Source of the DNA: Nitrospinota bacterium
GTDB lineage: Bacteria; Nitrospinota_A; UBA7883; JACRLM01
Direction: 5' to 3'
DNA: 64,000 bases
Assembly (NCBI GenBank): GCA_016208975.1
Contig: JACQXA010000002.1
Coordinates: 124,001 to 188,000, forward strand
Shown in pieces: positions 43,521 to 52,256 of the stretch. The translations under genes were made by a program, and so were the position numbers. The notes under the pieces are model-generated. The model had not been told where the DNA came from, made no database searches, and saw only the letters and a list, made by a program, of their open reading frames with translations. Within the stretch, counting starts at the first letter, position 1; each line of letters starts with the position of its first letter.

Positions 43521-44341
43521 TGCCGGTGAATCAGGCTTTATCCATTTTAGACAAACGGTCGCTGGGCTTGCGGCGGATGATCGTCAAAACCCTGGGAGCC
43601 GCCGGGCGGGGGCATCTGGGGCCCGCATTCTCGCTTGTTGAGATTATCCGGGCGCTTTATGACCACGTCTTACGGTACGACGCTAACAATCCGTCATGGC
43701 CCCTGCGGGACCGCTTCATATTGAGCAAGGGGCACGGGTGCGTGGCGCTATATGTAATGCTGGCGGAGAAGGGCTTCTTCAACGAAGAAGAGCTCTGGAA
43801 GCTGTGCAAGTTCGAAGGCCTTTTAGGCGGCCATCCTGAACATTCCACCCCCGGCGTGGAGGTATCCACCGGCAGTCTGGGCCACGGCCTGCCCATCGGT
43901 ACGGGAATGGCCCTGCACGCCCGGCGGAAAAAAGAAAACCACAGGGTTTTTGTGGTAATGGGTGACGGCGAGCTGGGCGAGGGCTCGGTATGGGAAGCGG
44001 CCATGAGCGCCTCCAAACACAAGCTGTCAAACCTCACGGCCATTGTGGACTACAACAAGTCCCAGGCTTACGGTTCCACCTTCGAGGTGCTGGACCTGGA
44101 GCCGCTGGCGGACAAATGGCGCAGTTTCGGGTTCGAAACCCGCGAGGCGGACGGGCACGATGTGGAATCCCTCGCGAAGTTATTTAACGCAAAATCCGAA
44201 AGCGGCAAACCCGTGGCCGTTATTTGTCACACCGTAAAGGGCAGGGGCGCCTCTTTCGTGGAGAACAACATGGAGTGGCACCACAAGAACAAGATCGGGC
44301 AGGACGAGGTCAGCCGCCTTATGGAGGCGCTGGAAGGGTAA
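43517..44341 (+). CDS. Transketolase-like protein, N-terminal (ThDP pyrophosphate) subunit
   Basis: 274 aa. Family features: LGAAGRGHLGPAFSLVEI, FILSKGHGCVALYVML, LGGHPEHSTPGVEVSTGSLGHGLPIGTGMA, and the ThDP signature GDGELGEGSVWEAAM ... NLTAIVDYNKSQ. It pairs with the next gene as a split transketolase, two bases downstream. Such pairs transfer a two-carbon ketol unit between sugars; in secondary clusters they build unusual ketoses. ATG at 43517 overlaps the upstream TGA. Confidence 0.88.
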   Translation: MMPVNQALSILDKRSLGLRRMIVKTLGAAGRGHLGPAFSLVEIIRALYDHVLRYDANNPSWPLRDRFILSKGHGCVALYVMLAEKGFFNEEELWKLCKFEGLLGGHPEHSTPGVEVSTGSLGHGLPIGTGMALHARRKKENHRVFVVMGDGELGEGSVWEAAMSASKHKLSNLTAIVDYNKSQAYGSTFEVLDLEPLADKWRSFGFETREADGHDVESLAKLFNAKSESGKPVAVICHTVKGRGASFVENNMEWHHKNKIGQDEVSRLMEALEG

Positions 44342-44342
44342 C

Positions 44343-45266
44343 ATGCGCAAGACTTGCCTGGACATGGTTTATGAGATGGCCAAGGCCGACGAACGGGTGT
44401 TCTTCATAGGCTCCGACCTGGGCGTGGGCACCCTGGATAAGTTTAAAAAGGAGATTCCCGAAAGGTTCCTGATGGAGGGCATTTCGGAGGCCAACATAGT
44501 GGGCATGGCCGCCGGTATGGCTTTGGAGGGAAGCATCCCGTACATCAACACCATCGGCGTGTTCCTCACCCGCCGCTGTTTCGAGCAGATAACGCTGGAC
44601 CTGTGCCTTCACCATCTCAACGTCCGCCTTATCGGGAGCGGCGGAGGGCTGGTTTACGCGCCGCTGGGGCCGTCGCATCTGGCCATCGAGGACATGGCCA
44701 TATTGCGTTGTCTGCCGAACATGACCATCCTGGCCCCCGCCGACGCTTCGGAAATGAGCAGGCTCATGCCCCTTACACTGGAGCATCAAGGCCCCATTTA
44801 TATACGGCTGGCCAAGGGTGGCGACGCCATAGTCACCCCGGCGGAAGCGGAATATAAAATCGGCAGGGCGGTTCCCATAAGGGATGGGAACGACGCCGTG
44901 ATAATCACCACCGGCGTTGGGCTTCATGTGGCGCTGGAAGCGGCGGACTCGCTGGCGGCCCAGGGCGTGCGCGCCGGGGTGCTCCATATGCATACCGTAA
45001 AACCTGTGGACAAGGAGGCCATCCTCCAGCGGCTCCAACAAGCGCCGGTGGCGGTGACGGTGGAGGAGGGGGTAATAAACGGCGGGCTGGGTAGCGCCGT
45101 GGCGGAAATCGTGGCGGAAGCCAATTTCAACCCCTCGAAAAAATTCGCCCGCATTGGCATACCCGATGTTTTCGCGGACAGGTACGGCTCCCAGGCGGAG
45201 CTTATGCGCTATTACGGCATCACGGCGGAAAACGTGGCTGACACGGTAAAGAGGCTTGCGGGCTGA
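44343..45266 (+). CDS. Transketolase-like protein, C-terminal (ThDP pyrimidine) subunit
   Basis: 307 aa. It has the pyrimidine-domain pattern: VFFIGSDLGVGTLDKF, FLMEGISEANIVGMAAGMALEG with the conserved Glu, then a C-terminal transketolase domain with VTVEEGVINGGLGSAVAE. A ribosome site (GAAGGG) lies at the preceding stop. Split subunits need each other for activity at the dimer interface. The substrate is not predictable; a C2 extension giving a C7 or longer sugar would fit the isomerase and kinase at 37-39 kb. Confidence 0.88.
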   Translation: MRKTCLDMVYEMAKADERVFFIGSDLGVGTLDKFKKEIPERFLMEGISEANIVGMAAGMALEGSIPYINTIGVFLTRRCFEQITLDLCLHHLNVRLIGSGGGLVYAPLGPSHLAIEDMAILRCLPNMTILAPADASEMSRLMPLTLEHQGPIYIRLAKGGDAIVTPAEAEYKIGRAVPIRDGNDAVIITTGVGLHVALEAADSLAAQGVRAGVLHMHTVKPVDKEAILQRLQQAPVAVTVEEGVINGGLGSAVAEIVAEANFNPSKKFARIGIPDVFADRYGSQAELMRYYGITAENVADTVKRLAG

Positions 45267-45928
45267 TGGGCGGGCTTGTTTCCATATTCACCCCGTTACA
45301 CAAGCGGACGGCGAGGGACTACATGGGCCGCATGGCCGATGAAAAAACGGCGTGCATGAAAATGGCGCGGGAGTACGGGAAGGACTATTGGGATGGGGAC
45401 CGGCGGTTCGGGTACGGCGGTTACAAATATGACGGCCGGTGGGCCCCGGTGGCCCAGAGATTAAAGGAAGTTTACGCGCTGACCGATAAAGCAAGGATAC
45501 TGGACGTGGGTTGCGGGAAGGGTTTTCTGCTGTACGAGCTGAAAAAACTCCTGCCCGAGGCCGAAGTGGCCGGTTTTGACGTATCGGAGTACGCCATAGC
45601 CAACGCCAAGGAAGAGGTTCGGCCCCATCTTTTCAAACACGGGGCGCAGGAGCCGTTCCCGTTTGAAGCCGGGCATTTCGACCTGGTGGTGTCGCTGAAC
45701 GCCCTGCACAACCTGCCGGTGGACCAGCTGGCCGGGGCGCTGGGGGAGATGGAAAGGGTTGGCCGCCGGAAATACCTGGTGGTGGAAAGTTACAGGAACG
45801 AGGAGGAGCTGTTCAACCTTCAATGCTGGGCGCTCACCTGCGAGGCTTTTTTCAGGCCCGAAGGTTGGGAGTGGCTCTTTGACAGGTTTGGATACACGGG
45901 CGATTATGAATTCATCTATTTCGAGTAA
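45266..45928 (+). CDS. Class I SAM-dependent methyltransferase
   Basis: 220 aa. Motif I ILDVGCGKGFLLYEL, then VAGFDVSEYAIANAKEEV and the post-II region FDLVVSLNALHNLP, where HNLP is typical of this small subfamily. The C-terminus (YTGDYEFIYFE) is short. The N-terminal DYWDGDRRFGYGGYKYDGRW may form the substrate lid. Its ATG overlaps the transketolase stop (TGATG). An O- or N-methyltransferase for a sugar intermediate is inferred. Confidence 0.78.
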   Translation: MGGLVSIFTPLHKRTARDYMGRMADEKTACMKMAREYGKDYWDGDRRFGYGGYKYDGRWAPVAQRLKEVYALTDKARILDVGCGKGFLLYELKKLLPEAEVAGFDVSEYAIANAKEEVRPHLFKHGAQEPFPFEAGHFDLVVSLNALHNLPVDQLAGALGEMERVGRRKYLVVESYRNEEELFNLQCWALTCEAFFRPEGWEWLFDRFGYTGDYEFIYFE

Positions 45929-45935
45929 TAAAGCC

Positions 45936-47006
45936 ATGGGCCGGTTATACACCAGCATGAAGATATTCCATTTCGGCGAAAAGCTGGAATCCCTGCCCAA
46001 AGAGTCGGGCAGGATAATGGCCCCGCTCCACGTGCGCATTAAACCCACCAACGTTTGCGCCCATAACTGCGGTTACTGCGCGTACCGGACGGACTACCTC
46101 CAGCTGGGCAAAGACATGGGCAGGCGGGATTTCATTCCCCAGCCCAAGATGATGGAGATCATCGGCGACCTGGCGGATATGGACGTGAAAGCCGTCACCT
46201 TCAGCGGCGGGGGAGACCCGTTCTATTACCCCCACCTGGCCGAGGCCGTTAAAAAACTGGCCGCCACGAAAATAAAATTCGCGGCGCTCACCAACGGCGC
46301 AAAACTCTCCGGCGAGCTGGCGGAGCTGTTCTCCGCCAACGCCAGCTGGATAAGGATATCAATAGACGGGTGGGACGAAAAAAGCTACGCCGAATACCGC
46401 GGCGTGTCCGAGGATGAGTTCCGCAAGGTCATGGGCAACATCGGCGCTTTCGCCAAACTCAACGGCAATTGCTACCTGGGCGCGGTGATAGTGGTGGACC
46501 AAAAAAACGCGGCCCACGTTTACGAGCTGGTGTCGCGGCTGAAAGACGCTGGCGTCCATAGCGTGAAAGTGTCGCCGTGCATCATGAGCAACGACGGCGC
46601 GAAGAATAACGAGTACCACCGCGATATCTTCGAACCGGTGAAGGAACAGGCCGCAAGGGCCATGGAAGAGCTGGCCGGGGAGGGGTTCGAGATTTACGAT
46701 TCGTACCATCTGCTGGACGACAAGTTCACCAAGGATTATCAATGGTGCCCGTATCTCCAGATATTGCCCGTGATAGGGGCCGACCAGAACGTTTACTCCT
46801 GCCACGACAAGGCTTACAACCTGGATTGCGGCCTGCTTGGTTCCATCAAGGAGCAAAGTTTTAAGGAAATGTGGTTCTCGGACAAGAACAGGTTTTATCA
46901 GATAAATCCGTCCATCCATTGCGACCATCATTGCGTGGTGAACCGGATTAACAAGCAGATCCTCGAATTCATAGAAGCCGATCCCGACCATCTGGAATTC
47001 GTTTGA
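45936..47006 (+). CDS. Radical SAM protein with SPASM-like C-terminus
   Basis: 356 aa. The core motif is CAHNCGYC after HVRIKPTNV, followed by AVTFSGGGDPFYYPHL (GGE-like). C-terminal cysteines in WCPYLQI, VYSCHDKAYNLDCGLLG and HCDHHCV suggest auxiliary clusters. The KPTNVCxHNCxYCAYR and QLGKDM stretches mark a distinct subfamily found in polysaccharide clusters, reaction unknown. The start could be ATG at 45936 or at 45957 (MKIFHF); neither has a good ribosome site. Confidence 0.82.
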   Translation: MGRLYTSMKIFHFGEKLESLPKESGRIMAPLHVRIKPTNVCAHNCGYCAYRTDYLQLGKDMGRRDFIPQPKMMEIIGDLADMDVKAVTFSGGGDPFYYPHLAEAVKKLAATKIKFAALTNGAKLSGELAELFSANASWIRISIDGWDEKSYAEYRGVSEDEFRKVMGNIGAFAKLNGNCYLGAVIVVDQKNAAHVYELVSRLKDAGVHSVKVSPCIMSNDGAKNNEYHRDIFEPVKEQAARAMEELAGEGFEIYDSYHLLDDKFTKDYQWCPYLQILPVIGADQNVYSCHDKAYNLDCGLLGSIKEQSFKEMWFSDKNRFYQINPSIHCDHHCVVNRINKQILEFIEADPDHLEFV

Positions 47007-47017
47007 AAGGCCATTAC

Positions 47018-47704
47018 ATGCCGGGAAAACACACGAAAGAGCCGCAATACCAGGCCCTGCTGGACATCTTGCAGAAAGAGGGGTTGGCCCCCCTGGGCCT
47101 TATGACCAACCAGGTGTGGCACGACGATCCCCGGCGGCTGGTGTTCACCCTGTCGCGGTACAAGTTCGTCTCAAAGATGTTCAGCGGCAGGGAACGGGTG
47201 TTGGAAGTGGGATGCGCCGACGCGTTCGCTTCAAGAATAGTCCAGCAGGAAGTCAAAAACCTCACGGCGGTGGATTTCGACCCCATCTTCGTAAAAGACG
47301 CCAACGACAGGATGACCGGTAAATGGCGGTTCACCGTAAAGACCCACGACATCCTCGACGGCCCCGTGGAGGGGGAGTTCGACGCGGCCTACTCGCTGGA
47401 TGTCATTGAGCATATACCGGCGGAGCGGGAAAACGATTTTGTCGCCAACATCACAAGGTCGCTGACCCCGGCGGGCGCCCTTATCATCGGCACGCCGTCA
47501 ATCCAGTCCCAAGCCTACGCCTCGCCCCAGAGCATGGAGGGGCATGTGAACTGCATGGACCACAAGAGGCTTAAAAGCCTGATGGAAAAATATTTCCACA
47601 ACGTTTTCATTTTTTCCATGAACGACGAAGTGATACACACCGGGTTTTACCCCATGGCGCATTACCTTTTCGCCCTGTGCGCAGGGAAAAAGGCCGCGTC
47701 ATGA
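47018..47704 (+). CDS. Class I SAM-dependent methyltransferase
   Basis: 228 aa. It has VLEVGCADAFASRIV (motif I variant), LTAVDFDPIFVKDA, and FDAAYSLDVIEHIP, with ALIIGTPSIQSQAYASP later. An N-terminal helical extension (LLDILQKEGLAPLGLMTNQVW) precedes the fold. GAAAGG lies seven bases before ATG 47018, preferred over the upstream TTG. It overlaps the following C-methyltransferase-like gene by ATGA. The substrate is unknown. Confidence 0.78.
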   Translation: MPGKHTKEPQYQALLDILQKEGLAPLGLMTNQVWHDDPRRLVFTLSRYKFVSKMFSGRERVLEVGCADAFASRIVQQEVKNLTAVDFDPIFVKDANDRMTGKWRFTVKTHDILDGPVEGEFDAAYSLDVIEHIPAERENDFVANITRSLTPAGALIIGTPSIQSQAYASPQSMEGHVNCMDHKRLKSLMEKYFHNVFIFSMNDEVIHTGFYPMAHYLFALCAGKKAAS

Positions 47705-48885
47705 ATTGCATACTGTGCGGGGGGGCCCGAATTGCCCTGGCGCCTCCGCCGCAGAGCCTCCACGGCGTTGCGTCGGACTGCAAACCCATGCCCCGGGTGG
47801 GGGATTTTATGGTTTGCGAGAGTTGCGGCCATGTGCAGAAATGGCTGAACAACGAGTGGCTGTCGAACATAAAGCGGATTTACGCCCAATACGACATGTA
47901 TGCCGTCAGCGGCGGGGCGGAGCAGTCCGTTTTCAACGGCGGCGGCGATGTGGAGCCGCGAACGGCGCATCTTCTAAGACGTTTCCTGGGCGAGAGGCGC
48001 GTTCCGGAAGCGGGCCGCCTGCTGGACATCGGTTGCGGCAACGGCTCCATCCTGCGCACCTTTGGCGGCATGAACCCGAAATGGCGCCTGGCCGGGTTCG
48101 ACCAGGGGGACAAGTTCAGGGACGAGGTTTTGCGGATCCCCGGCGTGGAAGCTTTCCATAAGGGCTCGCTGGACGATGTGGACGGGATGTTCGACCTGAT
48201 AACCCTCCATCATGTGTTCGAGCATATTACGGAGCCCATCCAGTTTCTTAAGAAACTCCGCCGTCTGTTAAAGCCCGGCGGCGCCATTCTCTTGCAGACC
48301 ATGAATTTTATTAGTAACCCTTTCGACCTTGTGATCGTGGACCATTGCTCCCACTTTACGTTACGCACGCTGGCCCTGGCCGTGAGAACGGCCGGTTATG
48401 AAGTGGAGACCGCCAGCGACATCTGGACGCCCAAAGAGCTCAGCGTGATAGCCACCGCCCAATCCGGGGAGGGAGAGACAGGGGCAAATCCCGATGCCGC
48501 CCAAACCGCCCGGGATGAATTGGCGCTTCGCCTCAAATGGCTGGGGATAGTGGAGAACCACGCCCGGCGCACGGCGGAACAGGGGGAGTTCGGCGTTTTC
48601 GGCGCGGCCATAGCGGGCACGTGGCTTGCCACGGCGCTGGGGCGCGATGTTGGTTATTTTATGGACGAAGACCCTCAGCGGATAGGGAAAAGCCACATGG
48701 GACGCCCGGTGATAAAACCCTCCAGCCAGCCGGTAGCGGCCCAAACGTATCTGGCCTTCGCGCCGGAATTCGCCCATAAGCTGGGTGGGCGTTTGTTGAA
48801 AACATATCCGGCCATTCGGCTGGTGTTCCCCCCGGCCATGCCTGGAATGGAAACGCCCATGCCGCTGGCGCTAAAACAAGAGTGA
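47701..48885 (+). CDS. Sugar C-methyltransferase-like protein (zinc site, SAM domain, C-terminal Rossmann)
   Basis: 394 aa in three parts. An N-terminal zinc-binding unit with MNCILCGG and VCESCGHVQ; a SAM domain with LLDIGCGNGSIL and FDLITLHHVFEHI; and a C-terminal Rossmann domain with FGVFGAAIAGTWLATALG and YFMDEDPQRIGKSHMG. The order is that of deoxysugar C-methyltransferases such as TylC3/EvaC, which methylate C3 of 4-keto sugars. The C-terminal domain is related in pattern to the module found in four later genes. It would give a branched-chain sugar. Confidence 0.8.
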   Translation: MNCILCGGARIALAPPPQSLHGVASDCKPMPRVGDFMVCESCGHVQKWLNNEWLSNIKRIYAQYDMYAVSGGAEQSVFNGGGDVEPRTAHLLRRFLGERRVPEAGRLLDIGCGNGSILRTFGGMNPKWRLAGFDQGDKFRDEVLRIPGVEAFHKGSLDDVDGMFDLITLHHVFEHITEPIQFLKKLRRLLKPGGAILLQTMNFISNPFDLVIVDHCSHFTLRTLALAVRTAGYEVETASDIWTPKELSVIATAQSGEGETGANPDAAQTARDELALRLKWLGIVENHARRTAEQGEFGVFGAAIAGTWLATALGRDVGYFMDEDPQRIGKSHMGRPVIKPSSQPVAAQTYLAFAPEFAHKLGGRLLKTYPAIRLVFPPAMPGMETPMPLALKQE

Positions 48886-48893
48886 CTAACCTC

Positions 48894-50342
48894 ATGAATA
48901 ATGCCAGAAAACGCAAAGTGACGCTGTTGATGCCGAACACCCGCTGGTTCGGCAGGCGCCCGTGGATAATGTTGCAGTACGCGCCGTTGATCCTTACCAC
49001 CCTCCTTAAAGACGAGTTCGACTTCTCCATAGTGGACGCCAACGCTGGCGACCTTTCGGAGGAAGAGTGTCTCAACCGCCTGCGGGAGCTTAATCCCGAG
49101 GCTTTGCTGGTGTCCGGGCTGTCCACCGAGTATTTCCAGCAGTTCCACGCGGGCATCGCCATGGGTAAAAAGCTCAATCCGGATTGCGTCACCATCATGG
49201 GCGGGGTGTATCCCACGGTTCTGGGCGAGGAGGTGTTGAAAGACACAAACCTGGATTACATATTCCAGGGCCACGCCGAGGAGCGGGTGAACGAATTTTT
49301 AAGGCTCGCGCTTGCGGACGGGCATGAGGCGGTCAAGAAACTTCCGGGGGTGGGGTTCAGGAACGCGGATGGAAAAGCGGTGATAAATCCGGTGGCCACC
49401 TACATATCCGACGTGAAAGAGCAGGTGAAGCCGGATTACTCGCTGGTGGACATGAACTGCTATCTAAACCAGAACACCAAACACTACCAGTTGAATTCCA
49501 ACCTTCCCACGGCCACCATACTTACATCTTACGGGTGCCCCTTTAACTGCATGTTCTGCGCCACCAGGACCGTCAGCGGCCGGGGCGTGGCTTTCAGGCC
49601 GGAGGAGGATGTGCTGGAGGAAATAGGGTATCTGGTTAAAAACTTCGGCGTGGCCAACGTGATATTCATAGACGATTTCTTCCTGGCCAAGAAAAAGCGG
49701 TGCATCACAATGATGGAAGAAATGGTCCGCCGGGGTTACAACCTGGAATGGAAGATAATGACCGTCTCCGCATGGCATCTGGACGACGAACTGCTGGAAG
49801 TCATGAAAAAAACCGGATGCACACAGATCACCATTTCCGTGGAGTCCGGCAGTCAGCGTGTTCTGAAAGAAATAATCCACAAACCGCTGAAGCTGGACAT
49901 CGTGCCGGGAATAGTAAAAAAGTGCAAGGAACTGGGGATAGACATCGGAGCCAATTTCGTCATCGGTTTTCCGGGCGAGACCTGGGAGGAGTTGCGGGAG
50001 ACGTTCCGGTTCGCCGAGCTGTGCGATTTCGACATTTCCCATTTCCATATCGCCACACCACTGCCAAAGACCGACCTTTACGAGGTGGCTAAAAAAGAAA
50101 ACCTGCTGGATCCGGAGTTCGGTTTCACAAACCCCGCTTATTTCGGGTATGGCCGGGGTTTTATTTCCACCAGCGAGTTCAGTCCCTTTGAATTGCAGGT
50201 GCTACGCTCCTTCGAGTGGGACAGGATAAATTTCAACACCCCGGAAAAAACGCTGAAAATAGCCCAGATGATGGGCCTCACAGTAGATGAGCTGAACGAA
50301 CACAGGAAGCAGACGCGGCAAAAATGCGGCGTGCACGTGTGA
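48894..50342 (+). CDS. B12-binding radical SAM protein
   Basis: 482 aa. The N-terminal cobalamin-binding fold has LMPNTRWFGRRPW, DFSIVDANAGDL, TIMGGVYPTVLGEE and IFQGHAEERVNEF. The radical SAM core shows SYGCPFNCMFC (CxxxCxxC), VIFIDDFFLA and ITISVESGSQRVLKEI. The general class includes methyltransferases and ring-forming enzymes. Starts at GTG 48882 or ATG 48894; I prefer ATG with GAGTGA upstream. Second B12-type radical SAM in the window (the other at 33172). Confidence 0.85.
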   Translation: MNNARKRKVTLLMPNTRWFGRRPWIMLQYAPLILTTLLKDEFDFSIVDANAGDLSEEECLNRLRELNPEALLVSGLSTEYFQQFHAGIAMGKKLNPDCVTIMGGVYPTVLGEEVLKDTNLDYIFQGHAEERVNEFLRLALADGHEAVKKLPGVGFRNADGKAVINPVATYISDVKEQVKPDYSLVDMNCYLNQNTKHYQLNSNLPTATILTSYGCPFNCMFCATRTVSGRGVAFRPEEDVLEEIGYLVKNFGVANVIFIDDFFLAKKKRCITMMEEMVRRGYNLEWKIMTVSAWHLDDELLEVMKKTGCTQITISVESGSQRVLKEIIHKPLKLDIVPGIVKKCKELGIDIGANFVIGFPGETWEELRETFRFAELCDFDISHFHIATPLPKTDLYEVAKKENLLDPEFGFTNPAYFGYGRGFISTSEFSPFELQVLRSFEWDRINFNTPEKTLKIAQMMGLTVDELNEHRKQTRQKCGVHV

Positions 50343-51247
50343 TGGGCGCAATGGAAAAATATCTGGTGCTTGGCGCTTCAGGCGTGGTTGGGCGTAACCT
50401 TATGGCGCGGCTGGGGGATAAAGTTGCGCTGGCCACGTACCATTCACGGCCAGTTCCCGGCGCGGTCCGGTTCGACCTCGGCAAAGACAGTCTTGATACG
50501 GTTCTAAGCGCGGCCCAGGGCGCCACCGGAGCTTTCCTGTTGCTGGGGATGACCAATATTGACGCTTGCCACACGCGTCAGGCCGAGGCCCGGAAAATAA
50601 ACGTGGACGCTATTTTAGACCTGGCAAAGGCGTTGGCGGATATGGGCGTAAAACCGGTGTTCACCTCCACCGATTACGTGTTCGGCGGAAACCGGGGCGG
50701 ATATAGAGAAGAAGACCAGCCCGACCCAATCACCGCTTATGGCGCTTTTAAGGCCGAAGTGGAGAAGGATTTAATGGAGACCGTCGGGAACTACGCCGTG
50801 GCGCGGCTCTCAAGGGTGATAGGGGCCCAGCGAGGCGACGGTTCGCTTTTCGACGGCTGGATGGACGCCATCGAAAATAACGAGCCTATCCACTCGGCGG
50901 ACGACCAGATATTTTCCCCAATCTTCGCCACCGACGCTGTGGAAGCGCTGGTATGGCTGGCCGATAGCGGCGCCAATGGGCTCTACAACGTTTGCGGGCC
51001 GGAGGCCTGGAGCAGGTACGGCCTATGCGCGAAGTTCTGCGATAAAGTGTCAGCGCTTGGTAAACCTGTTCCCCAAATCCTCCGCTGTAAAATTAACGGC
51101 ATGGGCTTGAAAGCCATCCGTCCGCTGGACACATCCATGTCATCGTCAAAACTTTCGCGGGCCTCTGGAATAAAACTTATGGGCGCGGACGAAATGATGG
51201 AAAGGTTCCTGCGTTCGTGCGGGCATGGAGCGCCGTTGGCCGTATGA
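50342..51247 (+). CDS. RmlD-like NAD(P)-dependent sugar reductase (SDR)
   Basis: 301 aa. KYLVLGASGVVGRNLMARL is the dinucleotide-binding start; VFTSTDYVFGGNRGGYREED and PITAYGAFKAEVE give the RmlD-type active site (Tyr and Lys as YGAFK). It is closer to RmlD-superfamily reductases than to epimerases, and probably reduces a keto sugar made by the radical SAM or transketolase steps. The start is ATG 50342 (TGATG overlap) or 50351. It overlaps the next gene by ATGA. Confidence 0.78.
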   Translation: MGAMEKYLVLGASGVVGRNLMARLGDKVALATYHSRPVPGAVRFDLGKDSLDTVLSAAQGATGAFLLLGMTNIDACHTRQAEARKINVDAILDLAKALADMGVKPVFTSTDYVFGGNRGGYREEDQPDPITAYGAFKAEVEKDLMETVGNYAVARLSRVIGAQRGDGSLFDGWMDAIENNEPIHSADDQIFSPIFATDAVEALVWLADSGANGLYNVCGPEAWSRYGLCAKFCDKVSALGKPVPQILRCKINGMGLKAIRPLDTSMSSSKLSRASGIKLMGADEMMERFLRSCGHGAPLAV

Positions 51248-52239
51248 AAAAATACCCGGAGATGCTAAAGGAATACCTGGTGAGCAGGATAGACCCCGGC
51301 TCCACCTGCGAGGGGCTTCTGGAGTTCCCCAGGTATTTCGAGATAGAAACGGTGAACGCTTGCAACGCCCGTTGCTCCATATGCGCGGTGACGGAGTGGA
51401 CTTCGGACACAAAGATTATGAAACAGGAGCTGTTCGAAAAAATAGCCAGCGAAATAGCCCCTCACGCGGACACCATCAAGCGGGTTTCCCTCTTCCGCAA
51501 CGGCGAGCCGTTACTGGACAAGAGGCTGGAGGAGAAGATAGCGCTCTTGCGCGCCAAAGGCATAAAAAACGTCTGCCTCAGCACCAACGTATCGTTGCTT
51601 AACGCCAGGCGTGCCGAGGGCATTTTATCGGCGGGGGTGGGCGTGATGATCCTGTCCATAGACAGCCTGGAAAAGGATGTCTACCAGAAAATACGGGTAA
51701 ACCTGGATTTCGATGAAGTAATGGCCAACGCCACAAGGTTCATCGAAATGCGGGACCGGATGGGCTCCAAAGCCTCCATCTGGGTGCGGATGGTGAAACA
51801 GCCGCTGAACGCCCACGAATGGCCGGAATACGAAAAATACTGGCGGGCGCTCCTTTCGCCGGGGGACAGGGTGTTTTACCGCAACCTGCACAACTGGGGC
51901 GGCCAGTTGCAAGGGGTGGCCCCTTCCAGCGAAAGTTACGAGGCCCAGCTACCCTGCGTGGCGCTGTGGTCGCTGATGATAATTTACGCCAACGGCGAGG
52001 CGCCCATATGTAGCGCGGACATCAAAGGGGAGCGCTCGCTGGGCAACGTCCGCGAAAAGAGCATAAAGGAGATATGGACGTCTGCCCAGGCCGATTATTA
52101 CCGGGACAAGCACGCCGCCGGCAGGAAAGGGGAGATAGACATGTGCAGGGATTGCAACATGTGGGAGGAGCCGGGGGACTGGAAAGAGAGCATCGCCGCC
52201 AAATACGCTGGCGAAAGATCCATGTTGTTCAGCGAGTGA
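51244..52239 (+). CDS. Radical SAM protein with SPASM domain
   Basis: 331 aa. EIETVNACNARCSIC carries the CxxxCxxC motif; VSLFRNGEPLLDKRL is the NGE-type motif. The C-terminal SPASM pattern is clear: LPCVALWSLMIIYANGEAPICSADIKGERSLGNV and MCRDCNMWEEP. It is the fourth radical SAM gene of the 37-56 kb run. Members of this style occur in many surface-sugar clusters with unknown chemistry. It ends 17 bp before the second MKFHF gene. Confidence 0.84.
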   Translation: MKKYPEMLKEYLVSRIDPGSTCEGLLEFPRYFEIETVNACNARCSICAVTEWTSDTKIMKQELFEKIASEIAPHADTIKRVSLFRNGEPLLDKRLEEKIALLRAKGIKNVCLSTNVSLLNARRAEGILSAGVGVMILSIDSLEKDVYQKIRVNLDFDEVMANATRFIEMRDRMGSKASIWVRMVKQPLNAHEWPEYEKYWRALLSPGDRVFYRNLHNWGGQLQGVAPSSESYEAQLPCVALWSLMIIYANGEAPICSADIKGERSLGNVREKSIKEIWTSAQADYYRDKHAAGRKGEIDMCRDCNMWEEPGDWKESIAAKYAGERSMLFSE

Positions 52240-52256
52240 CGGGAGTTTAAGCGCCG

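Noticed and set aside
45759-45935. N-terminal extension of the radical SAM gene at 45936
   Set aside because: The extra frame lies inside the upstream methyltransferase gene and encodes no conserved sequence.
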